From Tupaia tana (lineage: Eukaryota > Chordata > Mammalia > Scandentia > Tupaiidae), in contig JAKSZU010000018.1 of the NCBI GenBank assembly GCA_026018925.1, positions 62,001-126,000 of the forward strand: a stretch of 64,000 bases of DNA, written 5' to 3'. The notes under the pieces were generated by a model. The model worked only from the letters and a program-made list of their open reading frames with translations. It had not been told where the DNA came from and did not search any database. Below are positions 24,117 through 36,312 of this stretch, piece by piece. Within the stretch, counting starts at the first letter, position 1. The number at the start of each line of letters is the position of its first letter. The position numbers and the translations under genes were made by a program.

Positions 24117-27100
24117 TTAGATTTTAACTTAGTTTTAGGGAGTAAGTTTAGGGCTACTGTTAATTTTAGGATCAGTGTTACGGTTGGAGTTAGCGTGAGG
24201 GTCAGGTTAGGGTTGGGTTTGAGCTTCAGGTGTCCGCCAAGGGTTAGGGTTAGGTGTATGGTTTGATTTAGGCTTCAGGTTAGGTTAGGTTTGAACTTAG
24301 TTTGAGGGAGTAAGTTTAGGGCTACTGGTAGTTTTCGGGTAACGGTTACGATTGGAGTTAGCGTCACGGCCAGGTTAGGGTTGGGGTTGAGCTTAAGGTG
24401 TCCACCTAGGGTTAGGGTTAGGTGTATGGTTTGATTTAGGCTTCAGGTTAGGTTATGTTTGAACTTATTTTGAGGGAGTAAGTTTAGGGCTACTGTTAGT
24501 TTTCGGTTAACTGTTACAGTTGGAGTAAGCGTCAGGGTCAGATTAGGGTTGGGTTTGAGCTTCAGGTGTCCGCCTAGGGTTAGGGTTAGGTGTATGGTTT
24601 GATTTAGGCTTCAGGTTAGGTTAGGTTGCAACTTAGTTTGAGGCAGTAAGTTTAGGGCTACTGTTAGTTTTCGGGTAACTGTTACGGTTGTAGTTAGCGT
24701 CAGGGCAGGTTAGGGTTGGGGTTGAGCTTAAGGTGTCCGCCTAGGGTTAGGGTTAGGTCTGTGATTTGAGTTAGGTTTCAGGTTAGGTTAGGTTTGAACT
24801 TAGTTTGAGGGAGTAAATTTGGGCTACTGTTAGTTTTCGGTTCAGTGTTACGGTTGGAGATAGCGTCAGGGTCAGGTTAGGGTTGGCGTTGAGCTTCAGG
24901 TTTCCGCCTTGGGTTCGGGTTAGGTCTATGGTTTGAGTTAGGCTTCAGGTTAGGTTAGGTTTGAACTTAGTTTGAGGGAGTAAGTTTAGGGCTACTGTTA
25001 GTTTTCGGTTCAGTGTTACGGTTGGAGATAGTGTCAGGGTCAGGTTAGGGTTGGGGTTGAGCTTCAGGTGTCCGCCTAGGGTTAGGGTTAGGTCTATGGT
25101 TTGAGTTAGGCTTCAGGTTAGGTTAGGTTTGAACTTAGTTTGAGGGATTAAGTTTAGGGCTACTGTTAGTTTTCGGTTCAGTGTTACGGTTGGAGTTAGC
25201 GTGAGGGTCAGGTTAGGGTTGGGTTTGAACTTCAGGTGTCCGCCTAGGGTTAGGGTTAGGTCTGTGATTTGAGTTAGGGTTCAGGTTAGGTTAGGTTAGA
25301 ACGTAGTTTGAGGGAGTAAGTTTGGGCTACTGTTAGTTTTTGGTTCAGTGTTACGGTTGGAGATAGCGTCAGGGTCAGGTTAGGGTTGGGGTTGAACTTC
25401 AGGTTTCTGCCTTGGGTTCGGGTTAGGTCTATGGTTTGAGTTAGGCTCCAGGTTAGGTTAGGTTTGAAGTTAGTTTGAGGGATTAAGTTTAGGGCTATTG
25501 TTAGTTTTCAGGTAACTGTTACAGTTGGAGTAAGCGTCAGGGTCAGGTTAAGGTGGGGGTTAATCTTAAGGTGTCCGCCTAGGGTTAGGGTTAGGTCTGT
25601 GGTTTGAGTTAGGCTTCAGGTTAGGTTAGGTTTGAACTTAGTTTGAGGGAGTAAGTTTAGGGCTACTGTTAGTTTTCGGGTAACTGTTAAGGTTGCAGTA
25701 AGCGTCAGGGTCAGGTTAGGGTTGGGGTTGAGCTTCAGGTTTCCGCCTTGGGTTAGGGTTAGGTCTGTGGTTTGAGTTAGGCTTCAGGTTAGGTTAGGTT
25801 TGAACTTAGTTTGAGGGAGTAAGTTTAGGGCTACTGTTAGTTTTCGGGTAACTGTTACTGTGGGAGTTAGCGTCAGGGCCAGGTTAGGGTTGGGGTTGAG
25901 CTTAAGGTGTCCGCCTAGGGTTAGGGTTAGGTTTGTGGTTTGAGGTAGGCTTCAGGTTAGGTTAGGTTTGAACTTAGTTTGAGGGAGTAAGTTTAGGGCT
26001 ATTGTTAGTTTTCGGTTCAGTGTTACGGTTGGAGATAGCGTCAGGGTCAGGTTAGGGTTGGGGTTGAGCTTCAGGTGTCCGCCTAGGGTTAGGGTTAGGT
26101 CTATGGTTTGAGATAGGCTTCAGGTTAGGTTAGGTTTGAACTTAGTTTGAGGGAGTAAGTTTAGGGCTACTGTTAATTTTAGGATCAGTGTTACGGTTGG
26201 AGTTAGCGTGAGGGTCAGGTTAGGGTTGGGTTTGAGCTTCAGGTGTCCGCCTAGGGTTAGGGTTAGGTGTATGGTTTGATTTAGGCTTCAGGTTAGGTTA
26301 GGTTGCAACTTAGTTTGAGGCAGTAAGTTTAGGGCTACTGTTAGTTTTCGGGTAACTGTTACGGTTGGAGTTAGCGTCACGGCCAGGTTAGGGTTGGGGT
26401 GGAGCTTAAGGTGTCCGCCTAGGGTTAGGGTTAGGTGTATGGTTTGATTAAGGCTTCAGGTTAGGTTATGTTTGAACTTAGTTTGAGGGAGTAAGTTTAG
26501 GGCTACTGTTAGTTTTCGGTTAACTGTTACAGTTGGAGTAAGCGTCAGGGTCAGGTTAGGTTTGGGGTTGATGTTAAGGTGTCCGCCTAGGGTTAGGGTT
26601 AGGTGTATGGTTTGATTTAGGCTTCAGGTTAGGTTAGGTGTGAACTTAGCTTGAGGGTGTAAGTTTAGGGCTATTGTTAGTTTTCGGTTCAGTATTATGG
26701 TTTGAGTTAGCGTCAGGGTCAGGTTAGGGTTGGAGTTGAGCTTAAGGTGTCCGCCTCGGGTTAGGGTTAGGTCCATGGTTTGATTTAGGCTTCAGGTTAG
26801 GTTACGTTTGAACTTAGTTTGAGTGAGTAAGTTTAGGGCTACTGTTAGTTTTCGGTTCAGTGTTACGTTTGGAGTTAGCATGAGGGTCCGGTTAGGGTTG
26901 TGGTTGAGCTTAAGGTGTCCGCCTAGGGTTAGGGTTAGGTCTGTGGTTTGAGTAAGGCTTCAGGTTAGGTTAGGTTTGAACTTAGTTTGAGGGAGTATGT
27001 TTAGGGCTACTGTTAGTTTTCGGTTCAGTGTTACGGTTGGAGATAGCGTCAGGGTCAGGTTAGGGTTGGGGTTAAGCTTCAGGTGTCCGCCTAGGGTTAG

Positions 27101-27137
27101 GGTTAGGTCTATGGTTTGAGATAGGCTTCAGGTTAGG
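24117..27137 (+). repeat. HOR unit 8, 18-monomer form, twin of unit 3
   Basis: This 3,021-bp unit shares the missing AAGTTAGGTTGGAAC monomer (junction near 25,258) and the AGGGATTAAG variant near 25,480 with unit 3, but none of that unit's single-base insertions. Confidence 0.85.
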
Positions 27138-30100
27138 TTAGATTTTAACTTAGTTTTAGGGAGTAAGTTTAGGGCTACTGTTAATTTTAGGATCAGTGTT
27201 ACGGTTGGAGTTAGCGTGAGGGTCAGGTTAGGGTTGGGTTTGAGCTTCAGGTGTCCGCCAAGGGTTAGGGTTAGGTGTATGGTTTGATTTAGGCTTCAGG
27301 TTAGGTTAGGTTTGAACTTAGTTTGAGGGAGTAAGTTTAGGGATACTGGTAGTTTTCGGGTAACGGTTACGATTGGAGTTAGCGTCACGGCCAGGTTAGG
27401 GTTGGGGTTGAGCTTAAGGTGTCCACCTAGGGTTAGGGTTAGGTGTATGGTTTGATTTAGGCTTCAGGTTAGGTTATGTTTGAACTTATTTTGAGGGAGT
27501 AAGTTTAGGGCTACTGTTAGTTTTCGGTTAACTGTTACAGTTGGAGTAAGCGTCAGGGTCAGATTAGGGTTGGGTTTGAGCTTCAGGTGTCCGCCTAGGG
27601 TTAGGGTTAGGTGTATGGTTTGATTTAGGCTTCAGGTTAGGTTAGGTTGCAACTTAGTTTGAGGCAGTAAGTTTAGGGCTACTGTTAGTTTTCGGGTAAC
27701 TGTTACGGTTGTAGTTAGCGTCAGGGCAGGTTAGGGTTGGGGTTGAGCTTAAGGTGTCCGCCTAGGGTTAGGGTTAGGTCTGTGATTTGAGTTAGATTTC
27801 AGGTTAGGTTAGGTTTGAACTTAGTTTGAGGGAGTAAATTTGGGCTACTGTTAGTTTTCGGTTCAGTGTTACGGTTGGAGATAGCGTCAGGGTCAGGTTA
27901 GGGTTGGCGTTGAGCTTCAGGTTTCCGCCTTGGGTTCGGGTTAGGTCTATGGTTTGAGTTAGGCTTCAGGTTAGGTTAGGTTTGAACTTAGTTTGAGGGA
28001 GTAAGTTTAGGGCTACTGTTAGTTTTCGGTTCAGTGTTACGGTTGGAGATAGTGTCAGGGTCAGGTTAGGGTTGGGGTTGAGCTTCAGGTGTCCGCCTAG
28101 GGTTAGGGTTAGGTCTATGGTTTGAGTTAGGCTTCAGGTTAGGTTAGGTTTGAACTTAGTTTGAGGGATTAAGTTTAGGGCTACTGTTAGTTTTCGGTTC
28201 AGTGTTACGGTTGGAGTTAGCGTGAGGGTCAGGTTAGGGTTGGGTTTGAACTTCAGGTGTCCGCCTAGGGTTAGGGTTAGGTGTATGGTTTGATTTAGGC
28301 TTCAGGTTAAGTTAGGTTGGAACTTAGTTTGAGGCAGTAAGTTTAGGGCTACTGTTAGTTTTCGGGTAACTGTTACGGTTGGAGTTAGCGTCAGGGCAGG
28401 TTAGGGTTGGGGTTGAGCTTAAGGTGTCCGCCTAGGGTTAGGGTTAGGTCTGTGATTTGAGTTAGGGTTCAGGTTAGGTTAGGTTAGAACGTAGTTTGAG
28501 GGAGTAAGTTTGGGCTACTGTTAGTTTTTGGTTCAGTGTTACGGTTGGAGATAGCGTCAGGGTCAGGTTAGGGTTGGGGTTGAACTTCAGGTTTCTGCCT
28601 TGGGTTCGGGTTAGGTCTATGGTTTGAGTTAGGCTCCAGGTTAGGTTAGGTTTGAAGTTAGTTTGAGGGAGTAAGTTTAGGGCTATTGTTAGTTTTCAGG
28701 TAACTGTTACAGTTGGAGTAAGCGTCAGGGTCAGGTTAAGGTGGGGGTTAATCTTAAGGTGTCCGCCTAGGGTTAGGGTTAGGTCTGTGGTTTGAGTTAG
28801 GCTTCAGGTTAGGTTAGGTTTGAACTTAGTTTGAGGGAGTAAGTTTAGGGCTACTGTTAGTTTTCGGGTAACTGTTAAGGTTGCAGTAAGCGTCAGGGTC
28901 AGGTTAGGGTTGGGGTTGAGCTTCAGGTTTCCGCCTTGGGTTAGGGTTAGGTCTGTGGTTTGAGTTAGGCTTCAGGTTAGGTTAGGTTTGAACTTAGTTT
29001 GAGGGAGTAAGTTTAGGGCTACTGTTAGTTTTCGGGTAACTGTTACTGTTGGAGTTAGCGTCAGGGCCAGGTTAGGGTTGGGGTTGAGCTTAAGGTGTCC
29101 GCCTAGGGTTAGGGTTAGGTCTGTGGTTTGAGGTAGGCTTCAGGTTAGGTTAGGTTTGAACTTAGTTTGAGGGAGTAAGTTTAGGGCTATTGTTAGTTTT
29201 CGGTTCAGTGTTTCGGTTGGAGATAGCGTCAGGGTCAGGTTAGGGTTGGGGTTGAGCTTCAGGTGTCCGCCTAGGGTTAGGGTTAGGTCTATGGTTTGAG
29301 ATAGGCTTCAGGTTAGGTTAGGTTTGAACTTAGTTTGAGGGAGTAAGTTTAGGGCTACTGTTAATTTTAGGATCAGTGTTACGGTTGGAGTTAGCGTGAG
29401 GGTCAGGTTAGGGTTGGGTTTGAGCTTCAGGTGTCCGCCTAGGGTTAGGGTTAGGTGTATGGTTTGATTTAGGCTTCAGGTTAGGTTAGGTTGCAACTTA
29501 GTTTGAGGCAGTAAGTTTAGGGCTACTGTTAGTTTTCGGGTAACTGTTACGGTTGGAGTTAGCGTCACGGCCAGGTTAGGGTTGGGGTGGAGCTTAAGGT
29601 GTCCGCCTAGGGTTAGGGTTAGGTGTATGGTTTGATTAAGGCTTCAGGTTAGGTTATGTTTGAACTTAGTTTGAGGGAGTAAGTTTAGGGCTACTGTTAG
29701 TTTTCGGTTAACTGTTACAGTTGGAGTAAGCGTCAGGGTCAGGTTAGGTTTGGGGTTGATGTTAAGGTGTCCGCCTAGGGTTAGGGTTAGGTGTATGGTT
29801 TGATTTAGGCTTCAGGTTAGGTTAGGTGTGAACTTAGCTTGAGGGTGTAAGTTTAGGGCTATTGTTAGTTTTCGGTTCAGTATTATGGTTTGAGTTAGCG
29901 TCAGGGTCAGGTTAGGGTTGGAGTTGAGCTTAAGGTGTCCGCCTCGGGTTAGGGTTAGGTCCATGGTTTGATTTAGGCTTCAGGTTAGGTTACGTTTGAA
30001 CTTAGTTTGAGTGAGTAAGTTTAGGGCTACTGTTAGTTTTCGGTTCAGTGTTACGTTTGGAGTTAGCATGAGGGTCCGGTTAGGGTTGTGGTTGAGCTTA

Positions 30101-30325
30101 AGGTGTCCGCCTAGGGTTAGGGTTAGGTCTGTGGTTTGAGTAAGGCTTCAGGTTAGGTTAGGTTTGAACTTAGTTTGAGGGAGTATGTTTAGGGCTACTG
30201 TTAGTTTTCGGTTCAGTGTTACGGTTGGAGATAGCGTCAGGGTCAGGTTAGGGTTGGGGTTAAGCTTCAGGTGTCCGCCTAGGGTTAGGGTTAGGTCTAT
30301 GGTTTGAGATAGGCTTCAGGTTAGG
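27138..30325 (+). repeat. HOR unit 9, complete 19-monomer form, twin of unit 4
   Basis: At 3,188 bp it has the same length and monomer order as 10,530-13,717. A few substitutions separate them, for example TTTCGGTTGG in place of TTACGGTTGG near 29,211. Confidence 0.85.
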
Positions 30326-33300
30326 TTAGATTTTAACTTAGTTTTAGGGAGTAAGTTTAGGGCTACTGTTAATTTTAGGATCAGTGTTACGGTTGGAGTT
30401 AGCGTGAGGGTCAGGTTAGGGTTGGGTTTGAGCTTCAGGTGTCCGCCTAGGGTTAGGGTTAGGTGTATGGTTTGATTTAGGCTTCAGGTTAGGTTAGGTT
30501 TGAACTTAGTTTGAGGGAGTAAGTTTAGGGCTACTGTTAGTTTTCGGGTAACTGTTACGGTTGGAGTTAGCGTCACGGCCAGGTTAGGGTTGGGGTGGAG
30601 CTTAAGGTGTCCGCCTAGGGTTAGGGTTAGGTGTATGGTTTGATTAAGGCTTCAGGTTAGGTTATGTTTGAACTTAGTTTGAGGGAGTAAGTTTAGGGCT
30701 ACTGTTAGTTTTCGGTTAACTGTTACAGTTGGAGTAAGCGTCAGGGTCAGGTTAGGTTTGGGGTTGATGTTAAGGTGTCCGCCTAGGGTTAGGGTTAGGT
30801 GTATGGTTTGATTTAGGCTTCAGGTTAGGTTAGGTGTGAACTTAGTTTGAGGGAGTAAATTTGGGCTACTGTTAGTTTTCGGTTCAGTGTTACGGTTGGA
30901 GATAGCGTCAGGGTCAGGTTAGGGTTGGGGTTGAGCTTCAGGTTTCCGCCTTGGGTTCGGGTTAGGTCTATGGTTTGAGTTAGGCTTCAGGTTAGGTTAG
31001 GTTTGAACTTAGTTTGAGGGAGTAAGTTTAGGGCTACTGTTAGTTTTCGGTTCAGTGTTACGGTTGGAGATAGTGTCAGGGTCAGGTTAGGGTTGGGGTT
31101 GAGCTTCAGGTCTCCGCCTAGGGTTAGGGTTAGGTCTATGGTTTGAGTTAGGCTTCAGGTTAGGTTAGGTTTGAACTTAGTTTGAGGGATTAAGTTTAGG
31201 GCTACTGTTAGTTTTCGGTTCAGTGTTACGGTTGGAGTTAGCGTGAGGGTCAGGTTAGGGTTGGGTTTGAACTTCAGGTGTCCGCCTAGGGTTAGGGTTA
31301 GGTGTATGGTTTGATTTAGGCTTTAGGTTAAGTTAGGTTGGAACTTAGTTTGAGGCAGTAAGTTTAGGGCTACTGTTAGTTTTCGGGTAACTGTTACGGT
31401 TGGAGTTAGCGTCAGGGCAGGTTAGGGTTGGGGTTGAGCTTAAGGTGTCCGCCTAGGGTTAGGGTTAGGTCTGTGATTTGAGTTAGGGTTCAGGTTAGGT
31501 TAGGTTAGAACTTAGTTTGAGGGAGTAAGTTTGGGCTACTGTTAGTTTTCGGTTCAGTGTTACGGTTGGAGATAGCGTCAGGGTCAGGTTAGGGTTGGGG
31601 TTGAACTTCAGGTTTCTGCCTTGGGTTCGGGTTAGGTCTATGGTTTGAGTTAGGCTCCAGGTTAGGTTAGGTTTGAAGTTAGTTTGAGGCAGTAAGTTTA
31701 GGGCTATTGTTAGTTTTCAGGTAACTGTTACAGTTGGAGTAAGCGTCAGGGTCAGGTTAAGGTGGGGGTTAATCTTAAGGTGTCCGCCTAGGGTTAGGGT
31801 TAGGTCTGTGGTTTGAGTTAGGCTTCAGGTTAGGTTAGGTTTGAACTTAGTTTGAGGGAGTAAGTTTAGGGCTACTGTTAGTTTTCGGGTAACTGTTAAG
31901 GTTGCAGTAAGCGTCAGGGTCAGGTTAGGTTTGGGGTTGAGCTTAAGGTGTCCGCCTAGGGTTAGGGTTAGGTCTGTGGTTTGAGTTAGGCTTCAGGTTA
32001 GGTTAGGTTTGAACTTAGTTTGAGGGAGTAAGTTTAGGGCTACTGTTAGTTTTCGGGTAACTGTTACTGTTGGAGTTAGCGTCAGGGCCAGGTTAGGGTT
32101 GGGGTTGAGTTAAGGTGTCCGCCTAGGGTTAGGGTTAGGTGTGTGGTTTGAGTTAGGCTTCAGGTTAGGTTAGGTTTGAACTTAGTTTGAGGGAGTAAGT
32201 TTAGGGCTACTGGTAGTTTTCGGTTCAGTGTTACGGTTGGAGATAGCGTCAGGGTCAGGTTAGGGTTGGGGTTGAGCTTCAGGTGTCCGCCTAGAGTTAG
32301 GGTTAGGTCTATGGTTTGAGATAGGCTTCAGGTTAGGTTAGGTTTTAACTTAGTTTTAGGGAGTAAGTTTAGGGCTACTGTTAATTTTAGGATCAGTGTT
32401 ACGGTTGGAGTTAGCGTGAGGGTCAGGTTAGGGTTGGGTTTGAGCTTCAGGTGTCCGCCTAGGGTTAGGGTTAGGTGTATGGTTTGATTTAGGCTTCAGG
32501 TTAGGTTAGGTTGGAACTTAGTTTGAGGGAGTAAGTTTAGGGCTACTGGTAGTTTTCGGGTAACTGTTACGATTGGAGTTAGCGTCACGGCCAGGTTAGG
32601 GTTGGGGTTGAGCTTAAGGTGTCCACCTAGGGTTAGGGTTAGGTGTATGGTTTGATTTAGGCTTCACGTTAGGTTATGTTTGAACTTAGTTTGAGGGAGT
32701 AAATTTGGGCTACTGTTAGTTTTCGGTTAACTGTTACAGTTGGAGTAAGCGTCAGGGTCAGGTTAGGTTTGGGGTTGAAGTTAAGGTGTCCGCCTAGGGT
32801 TAGGGTTAGGTGTATGGTTTGATTTAGGCTTCAGGTTAGGTTAGGTGTGAACTTAGTTTGAGGGAGTAAGTTTAGGGTTATTGTTAGTTTTCGGTTCAGT
32901 ATTATGGTTGGAGTTAGCGTCAGGGCCAGGTTAGGGTTGGGGTTGAGCTTAAGGTGTCCGCCTAGGGTTAGGGTTAGGTCTGTGGTTTGAGGTAGGCTTC
33001 AGGTTAGGTTAGGTTTGAACTTAGTTTGAGTGAGTAAGTTTAGGGCTACTGTTAGTTTTCGGTTCAGTGTTACGGTTGGAGATAACGTCAGGGTCAGGTT
33101 AGGGTTGGAGTTGAGCTTAAGGTGTCCGCCTAGGGTGAGGGTTAGGTCTGTGGTTTGATTTAGGCTTCAGGTTAGGTTACGTTTGAACTTGGTTTGAGTG
33201 AGTAAGTTTAGGGCTACTGTTAGTTTTCGGTTCAGTGTTACTGTTGGAGATAGCGTCAGGGTCAGGTTAGGGTTGGGATTGAGCTTCAGATGTCCGCCTA

Positions 33301-33400
33301 TTGTTAGCGTTCGGTCTATGATTTGAGTTAGGCTTCAGGTTATGTTAGGTTTGAACTTAGTTTGAGGGATTAAGTTTAGACCTATTGTATTTTTTGGTTC
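30326..33400 (+). repeat. Rearranged edge of domain A
   Basis: The tenth unit starts normally, then breaks. Near 30,450 it jumps to the segment with GTCACGGCCAGG and GGGGTGGAGC, and near 30,840 it joins GGTGTGAACTTAG to a GGGAGTAAATTTGGG monomer. It continues with domain A-type monomers in shuffled order. From about 32,880 the monomers (TATTATGGTTGGAG, GATAACGTC, GGGTGAGGG) reappear at about 60,420-60,670. This is a recombinational border zone between domains; the limit near 33,400 is approximate. Confidence 0.65.
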
Positions 33401-33420
33401 AGTGTTACGGTTGAATTTAG
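33371..33420 (+). repeat. Altered monomer start with a T-run
   Basis: The usual GGGCTACTGTTAGTTTTCGG is replaced by a form reading CCTATTGTATTTTTTGG with one base fewer, followed by GAATTTAGCC. The same unusual form stands at about 60,901-60,950, 27,530 bp away. It is a useful rare marker linking the A/B border with the A'/B' border. Confidence 0.7.
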
Positions 33421-35640
33421 CCTCAGGGTCAGCTAAGGGTTGGGGTCAAGCTTAAGGTGTCCGCCTAGGGTTAGGTTTAGGTCTATTGTTTGAGTTAGGC
33501 TTCAGGTTAGGTTAGGTTTGAACTTAGTTTGAGGGAGTAAGTTTAGGGCTACTGTTAGTTTTCGGTTAACTGTTACAGTTGGAGTAAGCCTCAGGGTCAG
33601 GTTAGGTTTGGGGTTGATGTTAAGGTGTCCGCCTAGGGTTAGGGTTAGGTCTGTGATTTGAGTTAGGTTTCAGGTTAGGTTAGGTTTGAACTTAGTTTGA
33701 GGGTGTAAGTTTAGGGCTACTGTTAGTTTTCGGGTAACTGTTACTGTTGGAGTTAGCGTGAGGGTCAGGTTAGGGTTGGGTTTGAGCTTCAGGTGTCCGC
33801 CAAGGGTTAGGGTTAGGTGTATGGTTTGAGTTAGGCTTCAGGTTAGGTTAGGTTTGAACTTAGTTTGAGGGAGTAAGTTTAGGGCTACTGTTAGTTTTCG
33901 TTTCAGTGTTACGGTTGGAGTTAGCGTGAGGGTCAGGTTAGGGTTGGGGTTGAGCTTCAGGTGTCCTCCTAGGGTTAGGGTTAGGTGTATGGTTTGATTT
34001 AGGCTTCAGGTTAGGTTAGGTTTGAACTTAGTTTGAGGGAGTAAGTTTAGGACTACTGTTAGTTTTCGGTTCAGTGTTACGGTTGGAGATAGCGTCAGGG
34101 TCAGGTTAGGGTTGGGGTTGAGCTTCAGGTGTCCGCCTAGAGTTAGGGTTAGGTCTATGGTTTGAGTTAGGCTTCAGGTTAGGTTAGGTTTGAACTTAGT
34201 TTGAGGGAGTAAGTTTAGGGCTACTGTTAGTTTTCGGGTAACTGTTACGGTTGGAGTTAGCGTTAGGGCCAGGTTATATTTGGGGTTGAGCTTAAGGTGT
34301 CCGCCTAGAGTTATGGTTAGGTGTATGGTTTTCTTTAGGCTTCAGGTTAGGTTATGTTTGAACTTAGGTTGAGGGCGTAAGTTTAGGGCTAGTGTTAGTT
34401 TTCGGTTAACTGTTATGGTTTTAGTAAGCGTCAGGGTCAGTTTAGGTTTGGGGTTGAGCTTAAGGTGTCCGCCTAGGGTTTGGGTTAGGTGTATGGTTTG
34501 ATTTAGGCTTCAGGTTAGGTTAGGTTTGAACTTAGTTTGAGGGAGTAAGTTTAGGGCTACTGTTAGTTTTCGGTTAAATGTTACAGTTGGAGTAAGCGTC
34601 AAGGTCAGGGTAGGGTTGGGTTTAAGCATGAGGTGTCCGCCCAGGGTTAGGGTTAGGTCTATGATTTGATTTAGGCTTCAGGTTAGGTTAGGTTTGAACT
34701 TAGTTTGAGGGAGTCAGTTTAGGTCTACTGTTAGTTTTCGGTTCAGTGTTACGGTTGGAGATAGCGTCAGGGTCAGGTTAGGGTTGGGGTTGAGCTTCAG
34801 GTGTCCGCCTAGGGTTAGGGTTAGGTCTATGGTTTGAGTTAGTCTTCAGGTTAGGTTAGGTTTGAACTTAGTTTGAGGGATTAAGTTTAGGGCTACTGTT
34901 AGTTTTCGGTTCAGTGTTACGGTTGGAGTTAGCGTGAGGGTCAGGTTAGGGTTGGGTTTGAACTACAGGTGTCCGCCTAGGGTTAGGGTTAGATGTATAG
35001 TTTCATTTAGGCTTCAGGGTAGGTTAGGTTGGAACTTAGTTTGAGGCAGTAAGTTTAGGGCTACTGTTAGTTTTCGGGTAACTGTTACGGTTGGAGTTAG
35101 CGTCAGGGCCAGGTTAGGGTTGGGGTTGAGCTTAAGGTGTCCTCCTAGGGTTAGGGTTAGGTCTGTGGTTTGAGTTAGGCTTCAGGTCAGGTTAGGTTTG
35201 AACTTAGTTTGAGGGAGTAAGTTTAGGGCTACTGTTAGTTTTCGGTTCAGTGTTACGGTTGGAGATAGCGTCAGGGTCAGGTTAGGGTTGGGGTTGAGCT
35301 TCTTGTGTCCGCCTAGGGTTAGGGTTAGGTCTATGGTTTGAGTTAGGCTCCAGGTTAGGTTAGGTTTGAACTTAGTTTGAGGGAGTAAGTTTAGGGCTAC
35401 TGTTAGTTTTCGGTTCAGTGTTACGGTTGGAGTTAGCGTGAGGGTCAGGTTATGGTTGAGGTTGAGCTTAAGGTGTCCTCCTAGGGTTAGGTTTAGGTCT
35501 GTGGTTTGAGTTAGGCTTCAGGTTAGGTTAGGTTTGAACTTAGTTTGAGGGAGTAAGTTTAGGACTACTGTTAGCTTTCGGTTCAGTGTTACGGTTGGAG
35601 ATAGCGTCAGGGTCTGGTTAGGGTTGTGGTTGAGTTTCAG
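33400..35640 (+). repeat. First part of domain B, mixed monomers
   Basis: Monomers here follow no obvious short higher-order period. Several carry private variants shared with 61,000-62,100: GGTTATATTTGGGG (near 34,273) against GGTTATGTTTGTGG (near 61,633), and GGCTAGTGTTAG near 34,388 and 61,748. The offset between the regions falls from 27,530 to about 27,360 bp, close to one monomer, so one monomer was gained here or lost there. Confidence 0.65.
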
Positions 35641-36312
35641 GTGTCCGCCTAGGGTTAGGGTTAGGTCTATGGTTTGAGTTAGGCTTCAAGTTAGGTTAGG
35701 TTTGAAGTTAGTTTGAGGGAGTTAGTTTAGGGCTACTGTTAGTTTTCGGGTAACTGTTATTGTTGCAGTTAGCGTCAGGGCCAGGTTAGGGTTGGGGTTG
35801 AGCTTAAGGTGTCCGCCTAGGGTTAGGGTTAGGTCTATGGCTTGATTTAGGCTTCAGGTTAGGTTAGGTTTGAAGTTAGTTTGAGGGAGTAAGTATAGGG
35901 CTACTGTTAGTTTTCGGTTAACTGTTACAGTTGGAGTACGCAGCAGGGTCAGGTTAGGGTGGGGGTTAAGCATAAGGTGTCCGCCTAGGGTTAGGGTTAG
36001 GTCTATGATTTGATTTAGGCTTCAGGTTAGGTTAGGTTTGAACTTAGTTTGAGGGAGTCAGTTTAGGGCTTCTGTTAGTTTTCGGTTAACTGTTACGGTT
36101 GGAGTAAGCCTCAGGGTCAGGTTAGGTTTGGGGTTGAGCTTAAGGTGTCCGCCTAGGGTTAGGGTTAGGTGTATGGTTTGATTTAGGCTTCAGGTTAGGT
36201 TAGGTTTGAACTTAGTTTGAGGGAGTAAGTTTAGGGCTACTGTTAGTTTTCGTTTAACTGTTACGGTTGGAGTAAGCGTCAGGGTCAGGTTAGGGTGGGG
36301 GTTAAGCATAAG
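35641..36312 (+). repeat. Four-monomer repeat, copy 1 (672 bp)
   Basis: The block is exactly 4 x 168 bp and is followed by a near-identical copy. It holds, in order, a GTTATTGTTGCAG monomer, a GGAGTACGCAGCAGGG monomer, a GTAAGCCTCAGGG monomer and a TTCGTTTAACTG monomer. The sequence before it (GTTGAGTTTCAG) differs from that before copy 2 (GTTAAGCATAAG), which fixes the left boundary. Confidence 0.85.

Larger units (their letters stand above)
16616..30447 (+). repeat. Copy 2 of the 16.6-kb-spaced large duplication
   Basis: This is the partner of 1-13,839, holding four complete HOR units and the start of a fifth in the same order. It lacks the scattered one-base insertions found in copy 1 between 8,820 and 10,650, and so looks like the cleaner copy. 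Near-identity over about 13.8 kb points to a recent event compared with the visible divergence between neighbouring monomers. Unequal crossing-over between misaligned HOR units would create this; that mechanism is inference. Confidence 0.9.

Noticed and set aside
30840..30860. Domain breakpoint as a transposon insertion site
   Set aside because: Both sides of the junction are ordinary monomers in register; an unequal crossover within the repeat explains it.
33371..33420. Possible insertion footprint at the T-run CCTATTGTATTTTTT
   Set aside because: The monomer changes by one base only and has no target-site duplication or foreign sequence; it is point decay copied to 60,901.
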